Numbered from the stretch's first letter, positions 7,976 through 17,667 are shown. The stretch: 40,889 bases of DNA from an uncultured Alphaproteobacteria bacterium (GCA_902537325.1 CACBAT010000014.1:1-40889); one strand, 5' to 3'. Notes: generated by a model from the letters alone, not told the origin. Made by a program: numbers and translations.

Positions 7976-9571
7976 TTGATAAATTTTAATTTATGGTCCA
8001 ATTCTGTGGCGATAATTGCTTTGATAATTATCGCCCCTATTTTTTCAATATTTTATTACGCGATTTTAGGCGATACATCACTATGGCCACATCTATTTTC
8101 TACTGTTTTGCCCAGATATCTAACCAATACAATAATTCTAATGTTTGGTGTTGGAGGATTAAGTTTAGTCTTTGGTGTGACCACTGCTTGGATAGTGACA
8201 AGATATAATTTTTTTGGGAAAAAATTTTTTGAATGGATGTTATTATTACCAGCTGCTGTCCCAGCTTATATTATTGCCTATACTTATACCGATTTTTTTG
8301 AATATGCTGGTCCTCTTCAATCATTGATAAGAGACATATTTGGTTGGACGAGCTCAAAAGATTACTGGTTTCCAAATGTGCGATCAATGGGAGGAGCAAT
8401 TTTGGTAATGTCTTCTGTATTGTATCCATACGTATATTTAATGACTAGAGCATCATTTATAACGACACCTATATCTTTTTTTCAAACTAGTTCTATTTAC
8501 GGAAGGAACTCCTTCTTCAATGTCGCTATTCCATTTGGCCGTCCAGGTATAATTGCTGGCTTGGCCTTAGTACTAATGGAAACAATTTCTGATTTTGGGA
8601 CAGTTGATTATTTTGCAATTGAAACATTAACCTTAGGCGTATTTAATGTTTGGTTAGGAATGAATAGTCTACCTGGCGCATCACAGATTTCTAGTATTTT
8701 ATTTATGATTGTTATAGTACTTTTAACTTTAGAGTATTTGGGTAGGCGTAGCAGAAAATTTCATGAAAAATATAGTGGTGCATCTTATACACCAACTCAA
8801 ACAGTTTCTGGTGTTAAAAATTCTTTATTGTTTTTAATTTGCCTAATACCTTTAAGTCTTGGTTTTATAATACCTGTTTTAATTTTATTGAATTTTGTAA
8901 TTAAAGGTTATTCTATAATAAATTTTTTAGAAATTTTTCAAATAACACTATCAAGTATATCTTTAGCATTTATTTCTTCATCATTCATTATGTTACTATC
9001 CTTATTAATGATTATAGTTGGAGCATATAAATCAAATAATTTCCAAAAAATTTTAATATTTTTTGCTTCTTCTGGTTATGCTTTTCCAGGAACAATTCTT
9101 GCTGTTGGAATAGTTGTATTTGTTGGGTGGCTTAATGATTTAATTTATTTTCGTATGAGTTATGCTGTTGGCGGATTTATAATTTTATTATTTGCGTATA
9201 GTATAAGATTTTTAGCTGTTGGTAATGGAGCAATTACATCAGGTATTTCAAGAATTCATCCAAACTTATTAGATGCATCAAGAACAATGGGTGTTAGCTT
9301 TTTCAAAAGTATAAGAAAAATTATATTACCCTTGCTGTATACAAATTTATTAGTTGGAGGAATATTAGTTTTTGTAGACATCTTAAAAGAACTTCCAATA
9401 ACACTTTTATTAAGACCATTTAATTTTGAGACACTAGCAACCTATGTTTATCAATATGCCTCTGATGAAATGTTGGAGGAGTCAGCATTTGCAGCTCTAA
9501 TTATCGTTATTGCTGGATTAGGACCGGTAATTTTTCTTAACAGAACAATTACTAAATCAATAAAAAACTAA
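7976..9571 (+). CDS. fbpB: Ferric iron ABC transporter permease (FbpB family)
   Basis: This 531-residue inner-membrane protein has about 12 hydrophobic segments and two fused permease halves, the normal FbpB/FutB architecture. Each half has an ABC-permease coupling loop; the second is near residues 434-455 (LLDASRTMGVSFFKSIRKI). It starts with TTG at 7976, 17 bases after the fbpA stop, with a weak AGG site upstream. It forms the channel for iron delivered by FbpA. Its ATPase partner is the next gene, but on the opposite strand and convergent, so the usual fbpABC order is broken. Confidence 0.87.
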   Translation: MINFNLWSNSVAIIALIIIAPIFSIFYYAILGDTSLWPHLFSTVLPRYLTNTIILMFGVGGLSLVFGVTTAWIVTRYNFFGKKFFEWMLLLPAAVPAYIIAYTYTDFFEYAGPLQSLIRDIFGWTSSKDYWFPNVRSMGGAILVMSSVLYPYVYLMTRASFITTPISFFQTSSIYGRNSFFNVAIPFGRPGIIAGLALVLMETISDFGTVDYFAIETLTLGVFNVWLGMNSLPGASQISSILFMIVIVLLTLEYLGRRSRKFHEKYSGASYTPTQTVSGVKNSLLFLICLIPLSLGFIIPVLILLNFVIKGYSIINFLEIFQITLSSISLAFISSSFIMLLSLLMIIVGAYKSNNFQKILIFFASSGYAFPGTILAVGIVVFVGWLNDLIYFRMSYAVGGFIILLFAYSIRFLAVGNGAITSGISRIHPNLLDASRTMGVSFFKSIRKIILPLLYTNLLVGGILVFVDILKELPITLLLRPFNFETLATYVYQYASDEMLEESAFAALIIVIAGLGPVIFLNRTITKSIKN

Positions 9572-9574
9572 AAC

Positions 9575-10621
9575 TTAATTCTTAAATATATAAGCCTGAT
9601 CATTATCAATTTCTATCTCGACTGCAGACGATTGTTTTGGATTAAAGTCAGCAGGCATGTGGCTATGAACATGAACAACTTCATTATTATTATCTAACAC
9701 AGATAAATGGATAAAACTAAATGACCCCATTAATTTTGACGCCATAACGGTTCCCTTAATTCCATTAACTGGTGTTGGTTGTTTGTTGAGTTTTATACCT
9801 TGAGGTCTTATGTGTACTACAACTTTCTCACCTTCTAAATTTCCATGTGTTTTAATTTTCCCAACCGGTGTGTAAATGTGAGATTCTTTAACAACACCTT
9901 CAAATTTATTTGTTTCACCAAAAAAACCTGTAACATATGAATTTTTTGGATTGTTATAGAGATCATTCGGAGTTCCTGACTGTACAATCGAACCTGATTT
10001 ATCAAAAATATTTATATGATTTGAGATAAACATTGCTTCGAAAGGATCATGAGTGACTATAATTACAGACACATTTGATTTTTGTAATAGATGCAGCGTA
10101 TCATCTCTCACCTCTTCTCGAAGGCTTAAATCTAAACTTGAAAAAGGCTCATCTAATAAAAGTAAATCGGGTTGTGAAATTATAGATCGTGCAAGTGCAA
10201 CTCTTTGTTGTTCACCACCACTTAACTCGTGTGGGTATTTATCTAGTGAATTAGGTAATTTTATTAGTTCAATAATTTCATCAACATTATTAGTTGAATT
10301 CTTAGCATTAGTTGGAAATCTCAAATTTTCTTTTACTGTCAAATGTGGGAATAAAGCGTAATCTTGAAATAAAAAACCAATTTTTCTTTTTTCTGTAGGT
10401 AAGTGTTTTGCAGTACTACTTACTTCTTCACCATTAATAATAATTTTACCTGACTGTACTTTTTCAAGACCTGCTATGAGCTTTAATAAAGTAGTTTTTC
10501 CACTACCTGACGGTCCCAAAATACAAGAAATACTATCTTTATTGAGATTAAAATTAATATTATTTAAAATTTTTTTATTATTAATCGAATGAGTAAGATC
10601 TTTAACTTCAACAGCAATCAT
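9575..10621 (-). CDS. fbpC: ABC transporter ATPase, ferric iron type (FbpC)
   Basis: This 348-residue ATPase has Walker A GPSGSGKT (residues 36-43), signature LSGGEQQRVALARS, Walker B LLLLDEPFSSLD and a switch His (IVTHDPFEA). A C-terminal TOBE-like regulatory domain of about 100 residues follows. Length and sequence fit FbpC/CysA-PotA type ATPases. It sits three bases beyond the fbpB stop in convergent orientation, so it needs its own promoter upstream of 10621 (only 21 bases separate it from the protease gene, so it may be co-transcribed with that). Pairing with FbpAB is inferred from adjacency. Confidence 0.8.
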   Translation of the reverse strand: MIAVEVKDLTHSINNKKILNNINFNLNKDSISCILGPSGSGKTTLLKLIAGLEKVQSGKIIINGEEVSSTAKHLPTEKRKIGFLFQDYALFPHLTVKENLRFPTNAKNSTNNVDEIIELIKLPNSLDKYPHELSGGEQQRVALARSIISQPDLLLLDEPFSSLDLSLREEVRDDTLHLLQKSNVSVIIVTHDPFEAMFISNHINIFDKSGSIVQSGTPNDLYNNPKNSYVTGFFGETNKFEGVVKESHIYTPVGKIKTHGNLEGEKVVVHIRPQGIKLNKQPTPVNGIKGTVMASKLMGSFSFIHLSVLDNNNEVVHVHSHMPADFNPKQSSAVEIEIDNDQAYIFKN

Positions 10622-10642
10622 AAAATACCTATTACACTAAAA

Positions 10643-11554
10643 TTAAACTTGGGGAAATTTATCTAAAATTTCACTTTCCCATTCAAGAAACTTTTTTGAT
10701 CTATTATCAGGACTTGGATGTGATCCCATAAATTCAGGCACCCTTCCTTCTTGACCTGCCATCATTCTTTGCCATAATTTAGCAGGTTCTTTAATATTAA
10801 ATCCAGCAAGATTCATAAATCCCATACCTAAATAATCAGCTTCACTTTCCATTTTTCTACTAAATGGAAGAAAAATACCATACTTAACCACTGAGTTGTA
10901 AACATTACCACCTACGTTACCAACTCTAAAAGATTTATTTAAAAGTTCAGCGTATTTACTTCGCGATATTCCAATTGTTGCCATTTGCATCATAGATGCT
11001 TGGGTTAATTTTTCAACAGTGTGTCTAGCAAATGCATGCGCAATTTCATGGCCCATCACTGCAGCAATCCCGTCATCATTTTTACAAACAGGAAGTATAC
11101 CAGTGTAGAAAGCAATTTTTCCACCAGGCATACACCATGCATTTTTTGTTTCAGACTCAATTAAAGCAAATTGCCAATTAAAATTTTCTACAGGATTTTT
11201 TTCACGCTTATTAAGATAAAATGTATCTAGAGAGGTATAAATTTCTTTTCCAATTTCTTCAATTTTTTTAGATTCATCTGTGTTATCTAATAAAATTTTA
11301 TCTTCTTTAGCTTTTGATAAAAATTTTGAATATGTTTTCTCAACTTCTTGATTTAAAGATCTTTCATTGGGATAAATTTTTGGAGTACCAAGAACACCAC
11401 CTCCCATTAAAATTATAGGTAGATTGCTATCATATAAATTTAACTGACTTCGATTTGTTAATGGTACTTGTGTACAAGAAGGTAAAATCATCGAACCACA
11501 TAAAGAGCAACTTGCGCCAAAAACAAAGCTTCTTCTGTTTATTCTTGCTTCCAT
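10643..11554 (-). CDS. M48 family metalloprotease, Tat-type lipoprotein
   Basis: This 303-residue protein has the zinc protease motif GHEIAHAFARH and a downstream ESEAD that supplies the third ligand, as in M48 (Oma1/BepA/HtpX) peptidases. The N-terminus has NRRSFVFGAS (twin-arginine) and a candidate lipobox ending ILPSC around residue 27, so a periplasmic lipid-anchored protein is likely. Relatives act in outer-membrane protein quality control. It is divergent from add with only 29 bases between start codons. The fbpC gene follows 21 bases downstream on the same strand. Confidence 0.87.
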   Translation of the reverse strand: MEARINRRSFVFGASCSLCGSMILPSCTQVPLTNRSQLNLYDSNLPIILMGGGVLGTPKIYPNERSLNQEVEKTYSKFLSKAKEDKILLDNTDESKKIEEIGKEIYTSLDTFYLNKREKNPVENFNWQFALIESETKNAWCMPGGKIAFYTGILPVCKNDDGIAAVMGHEIAHAFARHTVEKLTQASMMQMATIGISRSKYAELLNKSFRVGNVGGNVYNSVVKYGIFLPFSRKMESEADYLGMGFMNLAGFNIKEPAKLWQRMMAGQEGRVPEFMGSHPSPDNRSKKFLEWESEILDKFPQV

Positions 11555-11583
11555 ATTATTATTATATAGGTAATTTTATTTAT

Positions 11584-12564
11584 ATGAATATTTTTAATTC
11601 AGTTAAAAAAGCAGAAATTCATGTTCATTTAGAAGCAACCATTACGCCAGATTTATGTAAGAAATTTGCCAAACGTAATAATTATGAAATACCTGAAGAA
11701 ATGTTTGGCTCAAAGTATGCATACCAATGGGATGATTTTTATGATTTTATAAAAAAATATGACATCGTTACTTCTGTCATACATACGCCAGAAGATTATT
11801 TTGAATTAACGTATGAATATTTAAAAGATTGTGCAGCTAACAATGTTCTTTATGTCGAAGCGATGATTTCCTCAACTCATGCTAAAGAAAAAGGGATGAC
11901 CTATCATTCTTTTATTGAAGGAGTCTATGAAGCTTCCAAAAAAGCTGAAGAAGATTTTGGTATTGTTTCACGTTATATAATGAATGGGATCAGACATTTA
12001 GGACCAGAGTCAGTACAAGGAACTGCAGAGGAAGTTTTAAATAATCCCCATCCTTGTTTAGTTGGTTTTGGTCTGGCTGGGGATGAATTGCATTTTCCTC
12101 CAAACTTATTTGTTGAAACATTTGATATGCTAAAAAAAGAAAATTTTCCAATTACGGTTCATGCAGGTGAATGGGATGGTCCTGTAAATATAAGAAATGC
12201 TATTAACCTTCTGCATCCAACAAGATTAGGCCATGGTGTTCGATCAATAGAGGATCCTGATTTAGTTAAAGAAATAATTGATAAAGATATTATTCTAGAA
12301 ACTTGTCCAACAAGTAATATTGCAACTAAAATTTATAAAGATTATGTAGATCATCCTGTGAAAACATTATTTGATCAAGGGGTAAAAGTAACAGTGAATT
12401 CTGATGACCCTCCTTTTTTTAATGCAACGATAAACGGTGAATACAAAGTCATGGAAAATTTAGGCTTAAATGAAAAGGAACTAACCTCCCTTACTCATAA
12501 CGCAGTTAAATATTCTTTTTGTGATGAAGAAAATAAAACTAAATTATTAGCTAAATTAAACTAG
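11584..12564 (+). CDS. add: Adenosine deaminase
   Basis: This 326-residue enzyme converts adenosine or deoxyadenosine to inosine or deoxyinosine. Zinc and catalytic motifs are HVH (His13, His15), HAGEWDG near 199 (His and Glu), LGHGVRS near 220 and NSDDPPFF near 276. I use the ATG at 11584; the frame stays open upstream to 11455, but that part overlaps the divergent protease gene and does not resemble the family. The product inosine is a substrate of PunA (3440), linking this gene to the salvage operon. Its 3' end overlaps the convergent kinase gene by 14 bases. Confidence 0.9.
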   Translation: MNIFNSVKKAEIHVHLEATITPDLCKKFAKRNNYEIPEEMFGSKYAYQWDDFYDFIKKYDIVTSVIHTPEDYFELTYEYLKDCAANNVLYVEAMISSTHAKEKGMTYHSFIEGVYEASKKAEEDFGIVSRYIMNGIRHLGPESVQGTAEEVLNNPHPCLVGFGLAGDELHFPPNLFVETFDMLKKENFPITVHAGEWDGPVNIRNAINLLHPTRLGHGVRSIEDPDLVKEIIDKDIILETCPTSNIATKIYKDYVDHPVKTLFDQGVKVTVNSDDPPFFNATINGEYKVMENLGLNEKELTSLTHNAVKYSFCDEENKTKLLAKLN

Positions 12565-13525
12565 ACAATTTTACTAAAGGTCTTGCACCATAATGCGAAA
12601 TAATTTCCGCAGCAGCAATTGATGCATAATTACCGCATTCATCCATTGCTTTCCCTTTAGAATAACCAAATAAAAAACCAGCTGCAAATAAATCCCCAGC
12701 TCCAGTTGTATCTACAACTTTTTCTACTTTTTTTGCAGCAACTTCAGTGATGTCATTACCAGAAACAATAACTGATCCACTACTTCCTTTGGTAATAGCA
12801 GCAATTATATTTAATGATTTTGCATATTCTAGACCTTCTTCAAAACTTTCTGTTTGTGCCATTGCTTTGATTTCATCTTCATTAGCAAAAAGAATATCAA
12901 CATTCTCAGTTATTAATTCTTTAAAAGAGTCTCTGTGTCTATCAACACAAAAAAGATCAGATAAAGTAAATGCAATTTTTTGATTATCGGATTTGCAAAT
13001 ATCCACCATTTTTTTCATAGCCTTTTTTGCATTTTCATTGTCCCACAAGTAACCTTCCAAATATGCAATCTTATGATTTATAATATCATCCTCTTTTATA
13101 TCTTCAGGTCCTATTAATGTCCCAGCACCAAGAAAAGTACACATTGTTCTTGTTCCATCTTCTTCAACAAAAATTGTACAACATCCAGTTGAAATATCAG
13201 GAGATGTAAATCCCAATGGAAATTTTAGTCCTTCCCGGATCATATCTTTTTGAAGATATACTCCAATTTCATCATTTTTAATTTTTCCAATAAAACTTCC
13301 ATTACCGCCAAAAGAGGTGATACCAAACATGGAGTTACCAAGGGAACCTCCGCCTGCCATTTCTCTGATGGAATAACTTTCATGCAAATTATTTTTTAAG
13401 TTTTCATCAATAAGATTCATAGAATCTCTATTAATTTCATGCTTTTCAATTTCACTTTGATTGGAAGGAATTATGGCATCTACCATAGCATTTCCAATTC
13501 CAACTACATCTAATTTATCACTCAT
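12551..13525 (-). CDS. PfkB family sugar/nucleoside kinase, adenosine-kinase-like
   Basis: This 324-residue PfkB kinase has the N-terminal signature AGGGSLGNSMFGITSFG (near residues 57-73) and the C-terminal motif VDTTGAGDLFAAGFLFG (near 272-288), with the catalytic Asp in GAGD. The opening VVGIGNAMVDAI and the overall order resemble adenosine kinases. Adenosine (to AMP) is therefore a likely substrate, but other nucleosides or sugars are possible. It is convergent with adenosine deaminase, so two enzymes competing for the same nucleoside may lie tail to tail. Its start overlaps the stop of the DMT transporter by four bases. Confidence 0.8.
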   Translation of the reverse strand: MSDKLDVVGIGNAMVDAIIPSNQSEIEKHEINRDSMNLIDENLKNNLHESYSIREMAGGGSLGNSMFGITSFGGNGSFIGKIKNDEIGVYLQKDMIREGLKFPLGFTSPDISTGCCTIFVEEDGTRTMCTFLGAGTLIGPEDIKEDDIINHKIAYLEGYLWDNENAKKAMKKMVDICKSDNQKIAFTLSDLFCVDRHRDSFKELITENVDILFANEDEIKAMAQTESFEEGLEYAKSLNIIAAITKGSSGSVIVSGNDITEVAAKKVEKVVDTTGAGDLFAAGFLFGYSKGKAMDECGNYASIAAAEIISHYGARPLVKLSSLI

Positions 13526-14406
13526 TTTTGTTTAATTATTATAGGTACTAATTGTACTATAATGACTCCAACAAATATTGCAAGGCATCCAAGTATTTTT
13601 TGTGTGTCTAAAATTTGATTTAAAAGTATCCAACCTGCTATTGCAGCAAAGACTGACTCCATTGATAAAATAATAGCAGCAGGAGCAGGATTAGCTTTAT
13701 GTTGAGCAATAATTTGAAGTGTATATCCAATGCCAGCAGAAAAAATACCTGTATATAAAATTTCAAACCATTCAATTTGCATATTTGACAGCTTTGGTTC
13801 CTCCCACATAAAAGCTAAGATCATAGATAAAATAAAAACAATGAAGTACTGAATACTTCCAAATAAAAAAGGACTGTTAAGTTCTTTCATAAAAATATCG
13901 ATACAAATAATATGTAAGGCAAAAAATAAAGCAGCAATAAACAAGAGTGAATCTGATTGTTGAATTTCAACTGATTGATTAGAGGACAAAAGATATGATC
14001 CATACAAACAAAGTAAAATGGCAATCCAGATAATCCAGTGTACCTGTTTTTTAATTATGAATCTTGAAATTATACCAACAAAGGGAACGTAAAGAGTGCT
14101 AAGAAAAGCAGCATTTGATATTAATGATTTTTGTAAAGCGTATTGTTGAAGACCCATACCACCAAAAAGAAAAAAACCTGTAGCTAAACAAAGATAAACT
14201 TTTTTTCTATCACTTAATATTTTAACAATATTTTGTTGTTCTAGATAAATCGCAAATGGAATTACTGTTAAAAAAGCAAAAAAGAATCTTCCAAAGCTAA
14301 AAGTAAAAGGACCTATGGCTCCCATTCCAGTAGTTTGACTGACAAAAGCTGTTCCCCATATAAGTGAGGCAATTAACATGAGTATGTTAGCTCTTGTATG
14401 ACTCAT
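13522..14406 (-). CDS. DMT superfamily (EamA) transporter
   Basis: This 294-residue protein has ten hydrophobic segments in two five-segment EamA repeats, the standard drug/metabolite transporter build. The conserved start is ANILMLIASLIWGTAFV, and the second half has ILSMESVFAAIAGWILL. The substrate cannot be told. ATGA coupling to the adenosine-kinase-like gene hints at a nucleoside or a product of that kinase pathway, but this is inference from position only. Confidence 0.85.
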   Translation of the reverse strand: MSHTRANILMLIASLIWGTAFVSQTTGMGAIGPFTFSFGRFFFAFLTVIPFAIYLEQQNIVKILSDRKKVYLCLATGFFLFGGMGLQQYALQKSLISNAAFLSTLYVPFVGIISRFIIKKQVHWIIWIAILLCLYGSYLLSSNQSVEIQQSDSLLFIAALFFALHIICIDIFMKELNSPFLFGSIQYFIVFILSMILAFMWEEPKLSNMQIEWFEILYTGIFSAGIGYTLQIIAQHKANPAPAAIILSMESVFAAIAGWILLNQILDTQKILGCLAIFVGVIIVQLVPIIIKQK

Positions 14407-14427
14407 AAAAATATTTGATTACTTATT

Positions 14428-16218
14428 TTATTGTTTATCTTTATTAATCCACCAAGACTCAATTACAATTCCGTAAAGTGGAATTTCATCTGGGTATTCA
14501 AAAAAATCCCAATAAGCAATTCTGTCTTTGTTGCTATGATAAAGAGGAACAACATAGTGACCCCATAACAATACTCTATCAAGTGCGTGGATCGCCGTTG
14601 TCAATTCTTCTCTATTTGTTGCACTAATTAGTTTTTCAATTAATGCATCAACTGCTGGACTATTGATACCAGGATAATTTCTGCTTCCATCTTTTTGACC
14701 AACTTCTGATCCCCAATAAAATTGTTGCTCATTTCCTGGACTTAAACTGACTCCCCAATATCTTTTAATCATATCAAAATCATAACTTAACAAACGTTCT
14801 TGATACTGTGATGTATCAACAGTTCTTACATCCATTGTAATGCCAAGTTTTTTTAAATTACTTTGATAGGCTAAGGCAATTTTCTCATCAGATGGACTGA
14901 CAATCAAGAACTCAAACTTGAATTCTTTTCCATCTTTTACCAGTTTTCCATTTTCAACAAACCATCCCTCTTTTTCAAGTATTTCTTTTGCTTTCAATAA
15001 ATTTTTACGGTCATTACCACTTCCATCCGTAATAGGTGGCGTAAATGATTCGGTAAATACCTCTGCTGGAATTTCATCTTTCCATACATTCAGTAATTCT
15101 AACTCATTTTTTGACGGTAAGCCTGAAGAGGCTAATGGTGAATTATCAAAATAACTATCTGTTCTCACATAAGCATTTTGATATATTGTTTTATTAATCC
15201 ATTCATGATCATAGGCATAACTTAAAGCAAGTCTTACATTTCTATTATTAAATATGTCACGTCTTGTATTCATCACAAGACCATTCATTCCAACAGGTCT
15301 ATCGTTATTCATTTCTGTCAGTATTACCTCTCCATTCTGAACAGCCTTGAAATCATATTCTGATAACCAACGTTTAACATTGTACTCTCTTCTAAAGTCG
15401 TATTCACCAACCTTAAATGCTTCAACTAAGACATTTGAGTCTTTGTAATAATCATAAATAATTGTATCAAAATTATAGAGACCTTTATTTACTGGTAAAT
15501 CTTTTGCCCAATAATTTTCAACGCGTTTGTATTTTATTTGACGGCCTGGATCGAGACTATCAACTTGGTATGGACCACTGCCTAGAGGGATATCTAAAAA
15601 TGTTTTTGTAACATCAAGATTTTCATAAAACTTTTTTGGAATGATAGGAAGAAAGCCCGCAATAATAAGAGGCAATTCTTTATCTTCATTATTTTCTAAA
15701 ATCATTTTTATTCCATCATTTCCAATCAATTGAGTTTCAACAACTTTGCCATATGTTTTTTTCTGATTTGGAGTACCTTTTGTTTGAAATGTTTCTAGAC
15801 TAAACAATACATCATCGCGTGTTATTGGTGAGCCATCATGAAAGGTTGCATTTGCATTTAAATAAAAAGTTATAGATGATCTATCTTCAGGCAGTTCTAC
15901 TTTTTCAGCTATTAAACCATAGAGAGAGAATGCTTCATCCCATACTCTTCTCATTAACGTATCATTAACATACCCAAGTCCAGCAGCTTTAGAACCTTTA
16001 AATGCTACTCTATTAAGATTATCAAAAGAACCATATGATCCAAATTTTACCGTTCCACCTTTAGGTGCATTTGGGTTTACATAATCTAGATTTTCAAAAT
16101 CACTGGCATACTTTGGTGTTCCATGCATTGCAATTCCGTGAACTTTTTCACTGTAAGCATGTTTGTTAAGTGCAATTATTGAAGTTAAAATGGCAAATGC
16201 GATTAGAAATTTTTTCAT
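14428..16218 (-). CDS. ABC transporter periplasmic binding protein, YejA-like peptide type (family 5)
   Basis: This 596-residue protein has a Sec signal (to about residue 23) and the family-5 solute-binding (DppA/OppA) fold. HGIAMHGTPKYASDFENLDY and NAPKGGTVKFGSYGSFD near the start are typical of YejA, which binds oligopeptides such as microcin C. No yejB, yejE or yejF permease/ATPase gene is next to it, so it is an orphan here and must use a transporter encoded elsewhere. It lies 21 bases upstream of the DMT gene on the same strand and is divergent from the cytochrome c gene. Confidence 0.87.
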   Translation of the reverse strand: MKKFLIAFAILTSIIALNKHAYSEKVHGIAMHGTPKYASDFENLDYVNPNAPKGGTVKFGSYGSFDNLNRVAFKGSKAAGLGYVNDTLMRRVWDEAFSLYGLIAEKVELPEDRSSITFYLNANATFHDGSPITRDDVLFSLETFQTKGTPNQKKTYGKVVETQLIGNDGIKMILENNEDKELPLIIAGFLPIIPKKFYENLDVTKTFLDIPLGSGPYQVDSLDPGRQIKYKRVENYWAKDLPVNKGLYNFDTIIYDYYKDSNVLVEAFKVGEYDFRREYNVKRWLSEYDFKAVQNGEVILTEMNNDRPVGMNGLVMNTRRDIFNNRNVRLALSYAYDHEWINKTIYQNAYVRTDSYFDNSPLASSGLPSKNELELLNVWKDEIPAEVFTESFTPPITDGSGNDRKNLLKAKEILEKEGWFVENGKLVKDGKEFKFEFLIVSPSDEKIALAYQSNLKKLGITMDVRTVDTSQYQERLLSYDFDMIKRYWGVSLSPGNEQQFYWGSEVGQKDGSRNYPGINSPAVDALIEKLISATNREELTTAIHALDRVLLWGHYVVPLYHSNKDRIAYWDFFEYPDEIPLYGIVIESWWINKDKQ

Positions 16219-16287
16219 AGATATATCCTATCAAAAAAAAAGACAGATTTGTAATGAAATATAAATTTAAAAAATTATATAAATAGA

Positions 16288-16695
16288 ATGCAAACCCTTA
16301 AATTAATTTCGGTACTTATAATATTATGTATTGGACATAGTATTCATGCAGCAGAAGTTGATATTTTTAAAGGTATGAAACTATATGCTGAAAATTGTGC
16401 AGGGTGTCATATGGGTAATTTAGCAGGTCATGAAGAGTGGGATAAATCGTTAGATGAAGATGGCCATAGAAGAGCACCTCCTCTTAATGGCACTGGGCAT
16501 ACTTGGCACCACTCTCCTGCACAATTATTTCATGTCATTAAATATGGTTTTAAAAAATCAAATCCTGATTATGAAGGTAAAATGCTTGGTAATGATGCGT
16601 TATCAGATGACGATGTTTGGTCTATTCTTGAATTTATCAAAAGTACATGGCCAGAAAAAATACTAAATAAATATAACTCCCATTTTAAAAGCTAA
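16288..16695 (+). CDS. Small periplasmic c-type cytochrome
   Basis: This 135-residue protein has a signal peptide (to about residue 21, ending IHA) and one heme-binding CAGCH motif near residue 36. The downstream ALSDDDVWSILEFIKSTWP helix is typical of class I cytochromes c. It carries electrons in the periplasm; the partner is unknown. It lies 51 bases upstream of msrP on the same strand, with a weak hairpin between, so it could share expression with the MsrPQ repair system. Confidence 0.85.
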   Translation: MQTLKLISVLIILCIGHSIHAAEVDIFKGMKLYAENCAGCHMGNLAGHEEWDKSLDEDGHRRAPPLNGTGHTWHHSPAQLFHVIKYGFKKSNPDYEGKMLGNDALSDDDVWSILEFIKSTWPEKILNKYNSHFKS

Positions 16696-16699
16696 GATT

Positions 16700-16722
16700 A
16701 TTGAAGCAAATCTTCAATTTTA
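16700..16722 (+). terminator. Weak hairpin between cytochrome c and msrP
   Basis: ATTGAAG (16700-16706) pairs with CTTCAAT (16712-16718) around a five-base loop and is followed by TTTAATATTT. The stem is AT-rich and the T-run short, so it would be a leaky terminator at best. Confidence 0.4.
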
Positions 16723-16746
16723 ATATTTAAGATATATATTATTATT

Positions 16747-17664
16747 ATGAAAATTTTAGGATCTGAAATCACACCCTATAAGACATATTTAAATAGACGT
16801 AAGTTTATAAAGGGATCTTTAGCTAGCACCATGCTAGCAACGGTTACCTCATCAGCATTTGCAAACCACGATAGTGATCTTTCTATTTATACTAAAAATC
16901 TAAATGAAAACGACAAACTTAATTCTTACGAAGAAATCACAACGTACAATAATTTTTATGAGTTTGGGACTCATAAAAAACATCCCCATTTAAATTCTGG
17001 AAATTTTAAACCTAGGCCATGGACAATAAAAATAGATGGTCTGGTGAAAAAACCTCAAACATTTGACTTAGAAAAAATTTTATCAAATGTAACAATAGAA
17101 GATAGAGTGTATCGATTAAGATGTGTTGAAGCTTGGTCCATGGTCATTCCTTGGCAAGGCTTTCAACTATCTGAACTTATAAAAATGGCTGAACCTTTAA
17201 GTTCAGCAAAGTATGTTCAATTTGTAACTGTGTTTAGACCGGAAGAAATGCCAGGTCAGCAAAAGAGAACAATCATTTGGCCATATAGAGAAGGGCTTCG
17301 AATGGATGAAGCAATGAATCCTCTAACAATATTAGCAACTGGATTGTATGGTCATGAAATGCCTAATCAAAATGGTGCACCCATAAGATTAGTTGTTCCA
17401 TGGAAGTATGGTTTCAAATCAATTAAATCAATTGTGGAAATTAGATTTTTAGATACTCAACCTGAAACATCTTGGGAAACTTTAGCTCCTTGGGAATATG
17501 GTTTTTATGCTAATGTTAATCCTAATGTTAATCATCCAAGATGGAGTCAAGGAACAGAGAGACGAATTGGAGAGTTTAAAAGAAGAGAAACACTTATGTT
17601 TAATGGCTATGAAGAAGAAGTAGCACATCTCTATAAAGATTTAGATTTGACTAAATTTTATTAA
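16747..17664 (+). CDS. msrP: Protein-methionine-sulfoxide reductase, molybdenum catalytic subunit
   Basis: This 305-residue MsrP (YedY) repairs oxidised methionines in periplasmic proteins. It has a twin-arginine signal (NRRKFIKGS, residues 17-25, cleavage near AFA). The molybdenum cofactor domain includes RLRCVEAWSMVIPWQG, whose Cys is the Mo ligand, and the later PWKYGFKSIKSIV and ETSWETLAPWEYGFYANVNP. The length and blocks are standard. The membrane partner msrQ starts three bases after its stop. Molybdopterin genes are not in the window. Confidence 0.93.
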   Translation: MKILGSEITPYKTYLNRRKFIKGSLASTMLATVTSSAFANHDSDLSIYTKNLNENDKLNSYEEITTYNNFYEFGTHKKHPHLNSGNFKPRPWTIKIDGLVKKPQTFDLEKILSNVTIEDRVYRLRCVEAWSMVIPWQGFQLSELIKMAEPLSSAKYVQFVTVFRPEEMPGQQKRTIIWPYREGLRMDEAMNPLTILATGLYGHEMPNQNGAPIRLVVPWKYGFKSIKSIVEIRFLDTQPETSWETLAPWEYGFYANVNPNVNHPRWSQGTERRIGEFKRRETLMFNGYEEEVAHLYKDLDLTKFY

Positions 17665-17667
17665 TGA

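Noticed and set aside
6945..9571. Aminoethylphosphonate importer (AepX/PhnS type) instead of iron importer
   Set aside because: The fold family is shared, but the tyrosine-rich iron sites (YSYR, NTYYFGK, INYEYP) favour ferric iron, and no phosphonate gene is close.
11455..11583. Upstream extension of adenosine deaminase
   Set aside because: It overlaps the start of the divergent protease gene and has no family similarity; the ATG at 11584 begins right before the conserved HVH region.
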